Shown: positions 28,729 through 40,200 of the stretch, piece after piece | Layout: each line of letters opens with the position of its first letter | Position numbering within the stretch: position 1 is the stretch's first letter | NCBI GenBank assembly: GCA_031270065.1 | Contig: JAISYF010000082.1 | Coordinates: 1-64,000, forward strand | Source of the DNA: Prevotellaceae bacterium | GTDB taxonomy: Bacteria; Bacteroidota; Bacteroidia; Bacteroidales; Paludibacteraceae | DNA length: 64,000 nucleotides | Direction of reading: 5' to 3' | Made by a program: the position numbers and the translations under genes | Notes under the pieces: generated by a model | Seen by the model: only the letters and a program-made list of their open reading frames with translations | What the model was told of the DNA's origin: nothing | The model's database searches: none

Positions 28729-29970
28729 ATGACTAATAGACAAAAAATGTTTCCTAATATTGCCGATGAACAGTGGAATAATTGGCATTGGCAGGTGCAA
28801 AACCGCATTGAAACTCTTGAACAACTCAAAAAATACATCGCGCTCACTGACGAAGAGGAGGCAGGAATAAAAAAATCGCTCGAAACGTTCAGAATGGCGA
28901 TTACGCCTTATTACTTGTCGCTGATTGATACCGAAAATCCGCATTGTCCTGTGCGCAGGCAAGCAATTCCAACTGCTGCGGAAACGCACCAAACGGCAGC
29001 AGATTTGCTTGACCCGCTGCACGAAGACGAGGACTCGCCCGCGCCCAACCTCACGCACCGCTACCCCGACAGAGTGCTTTTTCTTATAACAGATATGTGT
29101 TCGATGTATTGCAGGCATTGCACACGCCGCCGTTTTGCAGGTCATACCGACACTTCCTCGCCTGAGGAAAATATCGAAAAAGCGTTGGATTACATCAAAA
29201 AAACAACGCAAGTCCGAGACGTGCTGCTTTCGGGCGGCGATGCGCTAATGATTTCTGACAGCAAACTCGAAAGCATTATCAAACGGCTGCGCGAAATCCC
29301 TCACGTTGAAATTATAAGAATAGGCACACGTACGCCTGTGGTTTGTCCGCAACGAATTACTAACGAGTTGGTTGAAATGCTCAAAAAACACCACCCGATT
29401 TGGGTAAATACACATTTTAACCACCCGCAAGAAATTACTGAGGAAAGTATAAAAGCGTGTGAAAAAATGGCAAATGCAGGTATTCCGCTCGGCAATCAAA
29501 GTGTTTTGTTGCGCGGAATTAACGACTGCACACACATTATGAAACGCCTTGTGCAGCAACTTGTAAAAATCCGCGTGCGCCCATACTACATCTATCAATG
29601 CGATTTGTCGATGGGTTTAGAGCATTTCCGCACACCTGTGTCGAAAGGAATTGAGATTATCGAAAATCTGCGGGGACACGTTTCGGGCTACGCTGTGCCT
29701 ACCTTTGTGGTTGATGCGCCAGGAGGAGGAGGAAAAATCCCCGTAATGCCGACTTATCTGATTTCGCAAAGTCCTGATAAGGTTGTTTTGCGTAATTTTG
29801 AAGGCGTTATCACAACCTATTCGCAGCCAACAGACTATAAAAACTGTGAGTGTGCAGAATGTCAGCAAAAACTTCATAATCAGGGAATTGCAGAATTATT
29901 AAGCGGTAATAAACTCAGCATTGAACCAATTACGCTGGAACGCAGAGAGAGAAAACAGAGTAAAAATTGA
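28729..29970 (+). CDS. kamA: Lysine 2,3-aminomutase
   Basis: 413 aa; NDWHWQ-like NNWHWQVQNRI, LITDMCSMYCRHCTRRRFAG radical SAM Cys motif, VLLSGGDALMISD, VVDAPGGGGKIPVMP. Confidence 0.95.
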   Translation: MTNRQKMFPNIADEQWNNWHWQVQNRIETLEQLKKYIALTDEEEAGIKKSLETFRMAITPYYLSLIDTENPHCPVRRQAIPTAAETHQTAADLLDPLHEDEDSPAPNLTHRYPDRVLFLITDMCSMYCRHCTRRRFAGHTDTSSPEENIEKALDYIKKTTQVRDVLLSGGDALMISDSKLESIIKRLREIPHVEIIRIGTRTPVVCPQRITNELVEMLKKHHPIWVNTHFNHPQEITEESIKACEKMANAGIPLGNQSVLLRGINDCTHIMKRLVQQLVKIRVRPYYIYQCDLSMGLEHFRTPVSKGIEIIENLRGHVSGYAVPTFVVDAPGGGGKIPVMPTYLISQSPDKVVLRNFEGVITTYSQPTDYKNCECAECQQKLHNQGIAELLSGNKLSIEPITLERRERKQSKN

Positions 29971-30125
29971 AAATTCAAAAATACAATTTGAAAATTTGAA
30001 AATGCAAAATGCAATTTGAGGATTTGGAAATTTTAATTTCAAATCCTCAAATCCTCAAATTTTCAAATTGTATTTTTGCATTTTGCATTTTCAAATCTTC
30101 AAATTCTCAAATCTTCAAATCTTTT
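29970..30125. repeat. Octamer repeat block between convergent kamA and the T9SS gene
   Basis: Arrays of ATTTGAAA/ATTTGAGG, then the inverse. Confidence 0.88.
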
Positions 30126-30133
30126 AGTTTCTT

Positions 30134-33100
30134 TTATTTTTTCACAAATTTCATTACCTGTCCGCCTGCTTGCAGCATATAAATGCCGTTTGACAATGAG
30201 GAAACATCTATTGCGCCATTGTTCATTTGCGCCGAAACAGTGCGACCCGAAATATCAAAAATCCTTACATTTTCATTTTCGCTTACACCGCTGATATACA
30301 GAATATCTGTTGCGGGATTGGGAAAAAGATAGATTTGAGAAGTTGAAATAGTTGAGGTTTCGGTAATGATAAATGGATTTGTTACTTCGGCGTCCTCTGC
30401 CAATGTTGTAAAAGACAACTCATACGTTTGTGATTGGTTGTTTTTGTTATCAACAACAGTAATATCAAATCTGTATGACGTTTCAGCCGTAAGATCTTCT
30501 ATTTTAAAGATTTTGTTCACAGGCATATTCTCGCCTAATGTAAATACAGTGTCTATATCTGCTGCCATAACTGCGCGAAGTCTTGGTGCTTGCTCCTGTG
30601 CAGTTAGTACATAACCCTCAAATGTAACGCTTGCGATATCGTGAGTACTTTTAATATTCAGCCAAATATCTGCGTAAGTGTCCGCTAATTCTGTAATAGA
30701 ATTTCCTGCACGTATTTCAAACAGATTATATTCTGCATTTGCAATATACGGATAAATATCGCAGTTGTTTTCGCCTACTATGAAGGTTTTATTCCAAGCA
30801 TCAATATAGCAGTTGACGTTATTGCCGTAGTTGGTGTAGCCAGATGTAGTCCAGACCAAAGTAGCACCTGTTGGCGTATAAGTAATTATATCGCCTTTTG
30901 TTAAAGGAGTATTGAAATTAATTGTAATAGTATGCGCATCAACTTGTTGGCGAGTTAGCGTACTTGTGGGAGCATTGCCGTTTATCAAAAATCTTTCAAC
31001 ATGCAGCGCGCCGCCATTCCAAGTTGCATCTCCTGTAATATCGTAAGGCGCAATGGTATAAATGAGCGTAGTGCTGTCCTCATTTATGCTGATATTTACC
31101 AATGCAGGAGTTATCAATTCTGCATCGCCGCCCTGTGTTATAACATACGAGCAATATTCAGAGAAATCAGTATAAGTCAAATCTACAATTTTTAAGGGGT
31201 TTTCTAAACCGCCTCCGCTAACAGCAATATGATTTCCCAGACCGTTAATCCAAGTAACCGTTACGGTTGTATTGGGGATTAAACCGTTAATTGGGCTAAA
31301 TATCTCAGGCTCAACAGTGTAGCCTGCGGGAACGCTTAATGACATATCGCTTGCAATATTTTCTCCTGACAGAATAAATGTTTTTATGCTTGCATAACGA
31401 GAAAAAGACAAACTGTTATTTTCAATAGTAATTTCAGGCATTTTAGGAGTTGTGTATGAAGAAGTTATTTCCAATGTATCAGAATTGCCTGCCAAGTCAA
31501 AAGCGATAACGGAAAAATTGTATTCTTCTTCAGCAGTTAATCCATTAAACAAATAAGTCGCTGTGCCGTTTGGCGTTTTTGCAGGCAAAGTTTGTTCGTA
31601 ACTGTTTTCCTCGTCAATCAATTTAATTTGAGCAACGCCGATATTGTCGATTGCATTTACTTCTATGCTGACGCCCCATGCCTTTGTATCGCCTATGATT
31701 TCAGCAGATAGTATTTCGGGCGGAGTGGTTTCTGCACAGGTTGTTCCATAAACATAGTTTGTAAAAAAAGTTCCTGTATTGTAAGTGCCGTTAGAGTAAG
31801 TGCCTGCATTCCATTCAACAGTTCCATTATAACTGATTAGTGTGCCTTTTGGAATAGTTACGCCTGATATTGGGCGGAAAACTTGCGGATTTTCAACAAC
31901 ACCGCTAACTTTGGTAAGAATACCGTTAACGCCTGCCACTATCCAACCGCTTACATTAATGCCGGCGGCTCTATATGTACTACCATTTAGAGTTACTTTA
32001 ATATCGCCATTTTCATCAGTTTCAACAGTGAAATTGTTACCACCATTGCCTCCTGATACATAAGTTCCGCAATAAATTGAAAGCGGCAAGTCGATTATAT
32101 TAATATTGGCACTGTTTGTCCAATCGGCAGGAGTAGAGGCGTCTGAATTGGTATAAACGCCGTCGCTGTCTTCTGCGGTTACGGTTACGGTAAAATTGCC
32201 GTTAAGAGCAAACGAGATTTCATTGCCACTATCATCTACATTCACAGTTTTTACTAATACTGTACCTGTACCTGTACCTGCATATATTTTTACAATATAA
32301 ATCTCTGCATCTGCAACAGGAGTAAATGTCAAGATATTATCGTTATCTACTGCAACGTCTGTCGGCGCGTCAAGTTTTGAGGAATATACGCCTGTGCAGT
32401 TTGTGCCGTAAGTGTAACCATCGGGTGCAGGAACTACCGCATAAGTATTGTTACATGTGGTGGTAACACTATTAAAACTGAATGAAGGCCACAAATTATT
32501 GCCGTCTCCAGAAGGAGTATCCTCATTTGTTTTGTATTCAATTAGACCGCTGAATTTAATGGTCGTTCCTGCGGGAATAGTTTGTATTTGTATAGGAGTT
32601 AAAATTACTTTCTTTTTGTCCGTGCTAATCGTTTTTGTAAAATAAGTCCCAAAAGCCAAGTTATTATTTAGCGAAAATCCGCTTGTAGCCATACCATTAT
32701 TACCGCGAAAGACAGCATACTTGTAAGCATTATCTGCTGCAACATTATCTGGGTGCGGTTTAATGGTAATTTCTACATTTCCATTTGCAACCGTTTCCCA
32801 AGAAAACAGCACCCACCCCTCTTGGCTTGGACTAGGGTCAACACCGTTACACGCTGTTCCATAAGCAGGTTCCCAAGCCCAATCACAGATTTCGGATACA
32901 GCATTTTCGCTTGTTACCTGATTGGTTTTTAAATTGTAGGTAACTTTTACTAAATTTTCTGTGGCATTTACAGGAACATTAAGCACTTGTAATTTTAAAC
33001 TGCCTGGTTTGCCTCCAGATGGAAAATCGTTGTATTCTGTTTGCGTAGCGGTAATATCAGCACCATACAACGAAACTGTCCGTGCTCCTGTAAAAGAAAC

Positions 33101-33547
33101 AATCGCCTCATACATAAAAGCGTTTTTTTTTGTCATCAGAATGCCGCTGCCTGCACCGTTTGGCACAATCCAAATATTTCCGTCAGGCAAAATAACGGTA
33201 AAATTTGAATACATACCCAAAGGGTCAGTCCATTTTGCAGATGCCCTTACAACAGTTTGGTTACTTAAAGCAGGCGAAAAATCGCTAAAACCAAGTTGTT
33301 GTCCTGTAAGGTTTGTACCTGCTACGTCCTGTCCCAACGTAAACCAAGTTTTTGCGCCTTCAAACTGAACAGCATAAATGTCCCACGCTTCCGTAGTTTC
33401 GTAACCGTCTGTGTAGTATGTTTGAGATGTAAAACCGCCGTCTGGATCAGTCCATCCTTCTGCTTTAAATCCCCACGCACCAGCGTTTTGTACGCCTAAA
33501 AACAGCAGCATTACCGCTGCTAAAAATAAAGAATTAATGTGTTTCAT
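30134..33547 (-). CDS. Large secreted multidomain protein with T9SS type A C-terminal sorting domain
   Basis: 1137 aa; signal peptide; Fn3-like segments; C-terminus IYLFPNPATDILYISGVSENENVRIFDISGRTV...LSNGIYMLQAGGQVMKFVKK. Confidence 0.93.
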   Translation of the reverse strand: MKHINSLFLAAVMLLFLGVQNAGAWGFKAEGWTDPDGGFTSQTYYTDGYETTEAWDIYAVQFEGAKTWFTLGQDVAGTNLTGQQLGFSDFSPALSNQTVVRASAKWTDPLGMYSNFTVILPDGNIWIVPNGAGSGILMTKKNAFMYEAIVSFTGARTVSLYGADITATQTEYNDFPSGGKPGSLKLQVLNVPVNATENLVKVTYNLKTNQVTSENAVSEICDWAWEPAYGTACNGVDPSPSQEGWVLFSWETVANGNVEITIKPHPDNVAADNAYKYAVFRGNNGMATSGFSLNNNLAFGTYFTKTISTDKKKVILTPIQIQTIPAGTTIKFSGLIEYKTNEDTPSGDGNNLWPSFSFNSVTTTCNNTYAVVPAPDGYTYGTNCTGVYSSKLDAPTDVAVDNDNILTFTPVADAEIYIVKIYAGTGTGTVLVKTVNVDDSGNEISFALNGNFTVTVTAEDSDGVYTNSDASTPADWTNSANINIIDLPLSIYCGTYVSGGNGGNNFTVETDENGDIKVTLNGSTYRAAGINVSGWIVAGVNGILTKVSGVVENPQVFRPISGVTIPKGTLISYNGTVEWNAGTYSNGTYNTGTFFTNYVYGTTCAETTPPEILSAEIIGDTKAWGVSIEVNAIDNIGVAQIKLIDEENSYEQTLPAKTPNGTATYLFNGLTAEEEYNFSVIAFDLAGNSDTLEITSSYTTPKMPEITIENNSLSFSRYASIKTFILSGENIASDMSLSVPAGYTVEPEIFSPINGLIPNTTVTVTWINGLGNHIAVSGGGLENPLKIVDLTYTDFSEYCSYVITQGGDAELITPALVNISINEDSTTLIYTIAPYDITGDATWNGGALHVERFLINGNAPTSTLTRQQVDAHTITINFNTPLTKGDIITYTPTGATLVWTTSGYTNYGNNVNCYIDAWNKTFIVGENNCDIYPYIANAEYNLFEIRAGNSITELADTYADIWLNIKSTHDIASVTFEGYVLTAQEQAPRLRAVMAADIDTVFTLGENMPVNKIFKIEDLTAETSYRFDITVVDNKNNQSQTYELSFTTLAEDAEVTNPFIITETSTISTSQIYLFPNPATDILYISGVSENENVRIFDISGRTVSAQMNNGAIDVSSLSNGIYMLQAGGQVMKFVKK

Positions 33548-33626
33548 AATACTAAATTTGTGTTTTTAAAAGATGATTTTTTTTTATATAAATAAATTAA
33601 TTAGATTTTTTTTTGTGTTTAAATTT

Positions 33627-33676
33627 TTTTTCTTTCTGGCTAATAGCCAGAAAGAAAAAGAGTACTCTTTTTCTTT
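33627..33676. repeat. Two overlapping perfect palindromes
   Basis: 16-bp stem at 33627-33642/33644-33659 and 26-bp palindrome AAAGAAAAAGAGTACTCTTTTTCTTT at 33651-33676. Confidence 0.85.
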
Positions 33677-34170
33677 TTTTTTAAAAAATTTTTTTTAAAA
33701 ATTCTGTGTTTTTCTGTGTTTCTCTGTGAAAATAAATCATTATACAGAGAAAACAAAAAAAATACTTACATCTCATTTGTAAAACTCTCAAAATTAAAAG
33801 TTTTTGTACTCTTAATTTTTAGTTTCTTTTATTTTAAAAAAAATATTATTTCCACCATGCAAAATTAATAACAATTTTTGTGTATGCGAAAAATTGTTAC
33901 ACACATATTAATTATAAGTGTATTTTTGTAGTAATAAAAAAGCGCAAATACACACAAAACATAAATAGTTTTTATGTTTTATAACATATTTTTATAAATT
34001 ACAAATTCTCGCCAGCGGTTTTTTGGGGCTTCAATTACACTCAGCCTCCTAACGAAAAAATAAAAAAAAGTTTTTTACAATACAAATCGAACAGACAAAT
34101 TTGTATCGCAACAGGCTGCACCACACGCTGCAACGTTTTTGTCGCAGTCGTACCGTTTTTGCAATAATTT

Positions 34171-34461
34171 TTATTTTTTATTTTTTATTTTTTTTTTCGG
34201 AAACCACCCTTTTTCGACTCTCTTTTTTTGTTCAAAAAGTTCTCCTATACCCCAAAGTGCAGAAAAAGCGAATACTCCACAAAACGATGAAACAATATTA
34301 TTCTTAATAAACAGCGAGAGAATTACCCCCACAATACCCGCAATAAGAAAAATCCACCAAATTTTTACGCCAAAATAATATTCACCTTTGACAACAAGCG
34401 GGTGGAAAACGCCGATTATTAAAAGCGTGCAAACGCCTATAATTAAACCTGTAAAATTCAT
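34171..34461 (-). CDS. DUF4491 family small membrane protein
   Basis: 96 aa MNFTGLIIGVCTLLIIGVFHPLVVKGEYYFG...SALWGIGELFEQKKRVEKGWFPKK. Confidence 0.82.
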   Translation of the reverse strand: MNFTGLIIGVCTLLIIGVFHPLVVKGEYYFGVKIWWIFLIAGIVGVILSLFIKNNIVSSFCGVFAFSALWGIGELFEQKKRVEKGWFPKKKIKNKK

Positions 34462-34492
34462 TTTTGTATTTTTTTTTAGGGCGCAAAATTAC

Positions 34493-35473
34493 TTATATTT
34501 TATGAAACTGCAAAATATTAATTTCGCTTACTTTATCAATGGTTTCAATCAAATCAAGCGAAAAACTGTGCGGCATACTTTCGCTTTCAATCAAGCCCAA
34601 GTCGATGCAGCGCATTGTTTCGGCTGCCTCATAGTTGTAGCCGTTGCCGATGTTTTCAACGGAAATTTTTGTGCGCTTGCCGTAATTGTTGCGCAGCGTT
34701 ATCGTGGTTGGCGCGTGAAAAGAACGTTCCAAAATCAACGTGCCTTTTTCGCCGAAAACCTTTGCATTATTGTCGTAACAAACTTCAAAAGATGATGACA
34801 AACAACTGATTTCGTGATTTTTATGCGAGAAATTCATTACCGTTGTCCAATCTGCTCCTGTGGGCGCGGGAACTGACATAACCTGAATTTTTTCAGGTTT
34901 TCCAAACAAGTATAATGAAAGAAAAATCGGGTAAATTCCAATATCAGGCACAGAGCCGCCGCCGAGTTCGAGCGCATAAACGCGGTTTTTTTCGTCAAAT
35001 TCTTTGTAAAAACCAAACGAGCAATTAAGTTGCCGAACTTTGCCCAGAATCCCGCTCTCAACCTGCTTTTTATATTCAATCATTGACGGAATAAACCTGC
35101 TCCACAACGCTTCCATCAAAAAAACATTGCGCTTGCGGGCGGTTTCTATCATATCCTTAACTTGCTGATAGTTGGAGGCAAATGGTTTTTCGCAAAGCAC
35201 CGCTTTATTGTGTTCAAGGCAGAGCAAAGTATGCTCAAAATGCAGATTATTTGTGGTTGCAACATAAACAATGTCCAAGTCTTTGTCCTCAACCATAGAT
35301 TTATACGAATAAAAAGCCTTTTCAAAACCGAACTCGGCTTTAAAATTGTCCGCTCTTTCCTGCGATGTAGAAGCAACCGCATACAGATTTGCATTCGGCA
35401 GAAGGCGCAACCCGTCAATAAATTTTTTCGCAATATGACCTGCGCCGATAATTCCCCATTTGTATTTTTTCAT
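34493..35473 (-). CDS. Gfo/Idh/MocA family oxidoreductase
   Basis: MKKYKWGIIGAGHIAKKFIDGLRLLPNANLYAVAS..VYVATTNNLHFEHTLLCLEHNKAVLCEKPFA. Confidence 0.95.
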   Translation of the reverse strand: MKKYKWGIIGAGHIAKKFIDGLRLLPNANLYAVASTSQERADNFKAEFGFEKAFYSYKSMVEDKDLDIVYVATTNNLHFEHTLLCLEHNKAVLCEKPFASNYQQVKDMIETARKRNVFLMEALWSRFIPSMIEYKKQVESGILGKVRQLNCSFGFYKEFDEKNRVYALELGGGSVPDIGIYPIFLSLYLFGKPEKIQVMSVPAPTGADWTTVMNFSHKNHEISCLSSSFEVCYDNNAKVFGEKGTLILERSFHAPTTITLRNNYGKRTKISVENIGNGYNYEAAETMRCIDLGLIESESMPHSFSLDLIETIDKVSEINILQFHKI

Positions 35474-35696
35474 ATTTTTTAATTTGTTTTCAACCACGAA
35501 CCTTACTGACTACTTTTCAGTTTTTAGTTTGGTGGGTTGGGTTTTGGTTTCGCTCAATCATCTGTACTGTCAATGTTCTACGCAGTCATTGAGCGAAGCC
35601 TAAATTACATTAACTTTCAATTTTCAATTTTTAACTTTGGTTCTACCGTAACGATTTATCATTTGATTTTCAAAGAAAATTAGAATAAAAAAATTC

Positions 35697-37124
35697 TTAT
35701 TTTTCTATTTTCCAATATTCGTAATACCTCATAAACGCCTCGAACAGCATCTCTGCAATTTTGTCTGCACCTTTGGGCGTGAAGTGAATGTAGTCGGGCG
35801 CGGCAAGAGCGGGCTTTTCCTTTACCCAATGAAGCATTGAGTTGTGTCCGCCCATAACGGAGTACATATCCCAAAATGCTGCGCCGTTGCGGTTGGCGGT
35901 AGTTTTCATTGCCTCCACCATTTCGGACAAAAGCGGGTAGGTTTGGAGTTTTCCACGCACTTTTTTTGACATATCGGCGGGACCAATCAGCACGATTTTC
36001 GCTTGCGGACAAATTTTTTGCCAATGCAAAATCTGTTTTTCGAGCATTTGCATATATTCGTCAATATTTTTTTGACTTGAAATTGACGGCATTGTATTTC
36101 CGCCGAATTCAAGAAAAATTAGTCTTACATTAAGATTTTTTAACATAAAAATGGTAGAAACAGTGTCTATCGCCGAAAAATATGTACCCGAACTGCCTCG
36201 AATAGGAATATTATCTACCGTCACTCCGTATTTTCCATCAAGCGAAATACCTGATATTTCGGCATTTCCTGTAAAATTCAGCGCGCAATTTTTCACGCTG
36301 TCCGCAAAATTCCATTCCAAAACAGACGGAAAAATGCTCTTTTTTTGCAATGTTTTTGTATTGGAAAAATTTTTTGCAGTAAGTTTTGCAGAAAAATTTG
36401 CAGAATTTCTACTGACGAAAACCCTAACTTTTGTCCATTTTTTAGTATTTTCAAATGTGCGCGAGTAGTTGCGGGCGTGGAACGAGACCGTTCCGCTGCC
36501 ATTTACCTGCGCCGTCTGCCCAAGCACGCCGTAGCGCGAATGTCCTGCACTGCTTTTGTGCATGCCTTCAATAATGTGCCGTTTGATGTTTTCCGATGCG
36601 CTTTGTCCGATTGCTGCTGAGGGAATAGGCTGAACAGCGGGCAAAAGTCCTGCCCCGATGCCGCCGAATTTCTCTTGTAAATGCTGCCGAAAATAGCCCG
36701 TAATCCTGTCCTCCTCAATCTGCGAATCACCGTAATGCAAAATATGCACTATTGCGCTGTCCTCGCGGCAATTTTCCATTGCTGCAAACACAGGCGCAAA
36801 AAAATTCAGGTCGTTTTTGGGCAAATAAAATCGTGCAGAGTGCGTTGTAAAAAACTTTTTCAGGAATAAAACAGTATCGTTGCGCGCCTCGTCGGCAGCC
36901 TTTTGAACGGAGTCATTGAATTGCTGTATTTTTAAACTTTCCTCCAAAATCTGCATCTTTTCTAATACGGAAACGCTTTTTTCGCGCGTCAAAATATCTT
37001 CCAAAGTTGGAAAAAAGAGCCGCCTGTCAAAAAATTTTACGCCCTCTTTTGGAAAAAACATTGCTGTAAGCGCAAGCAAAAATATTACTAAAAATATGAA
37101 TATCAGGGATTTAGATACTTTCAT
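35697..37124 (-). CDS. SGNH/GDSL-hydrolase-like secreted protein
   Basis: 475 aa; N-terminal anchor; ILHYGDSQIEEDRITGYFRQHLQEKFGG and PDYIHFTPKGADKIAEMLFEAF. Confidence 0.78.
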   Translation of the reverse strand: MKVSKSLIFIFLVIFLLALTAMFFPKEGVKFFDRRLFFPTLEDILTREKSVSVLEKMQILEESLKIQQFNDSVQKAADEARNDTVLFLKKFFTTHSARFYLPKNDLNFFAPVFAAMENCREDSAIVHILHYGDSQIEEDRITGYFRQHLQEKFGGIGAGLLPAVQPIPSAAIGQSASENIKRHIIEGMHKSSAGHSRYGVLGQTAQVNGSGTVSFHARNYSRTFENTKKWTKVRVFVSRNSANFSAKLTAKNFSNTKTLQKKSIFPSVLEWNFADSVKNCALNFTGNAEISGISLDGKYGVTVDNIPIRGSSGTYFSAIDTVSTIFMLKNLNVRLIFLEFGGNTMPSISSQKNIDEYMQMLEKQILHWQKICPQAKIVLIGPADMSKKVRGKLQTYPLLSEMVEAMKTTANRNGAAFWDMYSVMGGHNSMLHWVKEKPALAAPDYIHFTPKGADKIAEMLFEAFMRYYEYWKIEK

Positions 37125-37204
37125 TAGAATTTTTTATAGATATGCAAAGGTACGAATTTTTTTTTGTACCTTTGTACTTTATCTGAGTAACAAAGTATTA
37201 GAAA

Positions 37205-40200
37205 ATGTCAAAGAATAAAAAAAAATTTTTGAAGATTGTTTTTTTTTCGGCGGGGACAATGGTTTTTCTGCTGGTTTTGCCGTTTATTTTGCTGAGCATC
37301 AACCCGATACAAAATTTTGTTGCGCAAAAAGTTATTGAAAACCTGTCGGAAACGCTGCAAACCGAAGTCAAAATAGGACATATAGATTTGCGCTATTTCA
37401 ACACCTTGAGCATTGAGGATTTTCTAATAAAAGACCATTCTGGCGACACTTTGATTGCTGCCAAAAGGCTTGACGGCGATTTTTCGCTGCTGAAACTTTT
37501 CAAAAAACGGGTTGAAATTCAGGACATTACGTTGAAAAATACGCAGATAAATCTTTTTGTCGATACAACAGGCATGTTGAATGCTGAATTTTTGAAAATT
37601 CTTTTTGAGAAAAAAGAGAACGAAAAACAGTCTGTTTTTGTTTTTCAAATTGATGATATTCAGATAATTAACAGCAGTTTTTCGTTTAAAAACGAGCAGA
37701 AAATTGCAGAGATTGCGGGTCAAGTTCGCAATGACAAAGAGAAAAAAAGCAAAGGAAAAACTTGCAAAAAATTCAATCCTGCCGACATTTTTTTAAGCAA
37801 TATTAATACTCGCATTTCGATTAGTGAGATTGCGGATAAGAGTTTTGCAGGAAAAATCAAAACTCTCTCATTTTCAGAGCGTTGCGGGTTGGTTTTGAAA
37901 AATTTTGCAACCGATTTTTCTCTAAATGACAGTATTTTCAGAATTACCAAAACAAAAATTCAGTTTGAGCAATCGGAAATTTTGCTTGACTCTATCTTGC
38001 TGACTTACAATGGATTAGATGCAATAAAAACTAATTTTGAAAAAACGGGAATAGAAACAAGCGTTTTTCTCGCCAAACTCAAAGGCAGCGATTTTGCGCC
38101 GTTTGCACCGCGTTTGGCAAATATAAAAGACGATATAACGCTCAGAATCAGGCTTTTAGGTTCTGTGGAAAATCTCATAATTGAGCGTTTGGAAATCAAC
38201 ATCGGCGACAGGCTCGTTTTTTCCGGCAATGCACAGGCTGCGGGTTTGCCCGACTTGCAGCACACTTTTGTATTCGCCTCCATCAACAATTTGCACAGCA
38301 CAATGATAAACATTCAGGACTTTGCATCGCAAATTTTGCGCAAACCGATTGTTTTTCCAAAAGAACTTTTGGGGTTGAAAAAAGTATCGTATAAAGGCAA
38401 AATTTCGGGTTATGTGGGCAATTTGTCGCTGCTCGGACTGCTTACAACAGGCATCGGCAGCATCAAAACCGACCTTGCAATCCTCTCAAACAACCATTTT
38501 CAAGATATGGTAATTGAGGGAAATATCAATACTTCGGGGCTGGATTTGGCAGCGGTTTCGGCAGACAAAAGCGGTTTGGGAAAGATAATCCTCAACGCGG
38601 ACGCAACTGTTAGAACAGGAAAAAATGTGCCGTTTGAGAGCAAAATTAAGGCGCAAATCAAGTCGTTTGTTTTCAAAAATTACAACTATAACAATCTGAT
38701 AATCAACGGAAATTTATCAAAAAATACATTTGAAGGCAAAGCCTCGATTGATGACGAAAACGGCAAATTAAATTTTTACGGTTTGGTAAATTTAGACAAA
38801 AACAACAGTCAATTTCATTTCAACGCCTCGGTGAGCGATTTTAAGCCGAATAAACTGAATTTAATTAAAAATTATCCAGATTTAAACTTGGCGTTTCGCG
38901 TAAATGCCGATTTTCAGGGAAATAAAATTGACAGCATTCGCGGGCAGGTAGTTTTGGACTCAGTTTTTGTGCGGAACAACGGACTTTTTAGAATTGACAA
39001 ATTGGCAGTTTTCTCAAAACCGCAAAGCGAAAACCAAATGCTTGTAGTGGAATCGGATTTGATAAACGGCTCTTTATCAGGCAATTATTCGCTTAAAAGT
39101 TTGCCGAAAGATTTTATTGATGTTGCTGCAAATTATATGCCGATTTTGAAAAACTTGCAAAAATCTGATAATGAGCCGATTAAGCGGAATATTTTTGCTT
39201 TTGACTTTGAAGTTGAGCCGCTGCAACCGCTCTGCGAGGTGCTTGGGTTTGGCGTTACAACCATTTCGCAAACTACAATGAGCGGTTTCTATAACGGTAA
39301 TATTCAACGTTTTAACGCAGAAATAGACATCCCAAAAATGAAAAACGGCGGCACTGTTTTCAACGGCACAAACCTGCATTGCTATAACGAGGACAAAAAC
39401 ATCAAACTCTACATTTCATCTATGCCTGTGCTGAAAACCGACTCTGTTTCGCTGATTTTTAAAGCGGCATTTGCAAACGACAACATTCAAACTCTCTTGT
39501 TGTGGAAAAATTCCAACAAAAAAGCGATTTTTGCTGGCGAATTTTTGGCAAAATCTCATTTGTTCAAAGAAAAAGACTCTATAATGCTGAGCAGCAATAT
39601 TTTACCTACTCAAATTGTGTTGAAAAATAATATTTTGAATTTGAAAAAATCGAATATTACTACAAATTTTAATTGGATTGACGTTAAAGATTTTGCGATT
39701 TCGGGTAAAAAACAGGACATTTTTATAAACGGGCGCGCCTCGAAATCAATTAACGACCACATTTTTGTAGATATTGAAAATTTTGATTTGAGTTTTATCG
39801 ACAATTTTATGCGCAAAGACGTGAAAGTGTCGTTTGGCGGCTTGGTGTCGGGCAAAGTTGATATTTCGCGGGCGTTCCAGCAGCCGATTATTGAGGCAAA
39901 AGCGCAGTCGCCTCAATTTATTTTCAACAATGCTATAATGGGCAATGCTGATGTAACTTCGCATTTCGATTTAGCCCGCAACTGCTTGGTTTTCAATGGA
40001 ATAGTAACTGAAAATACACTTGATACGGTCGGAATTCTCAAAGGAGAATATCATTTTAAACGCGATTCTTTGGACATAATCGGCGATGGGCGCAACCTGA
40101 ATCTTGGATTTATTCACAAATTTACCGAAAAAATTATTGACGAACTCGACGGCAGAGGCACAGGAATAGTGCATATTATCGGACTGACAAAAAAGCGGCA

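Noticed and set aside
32961-33368. 135-aa antisense ORF within the T9SS protein gene
   Set aside because: Shadow of a well-supported 1137-aa coding region.
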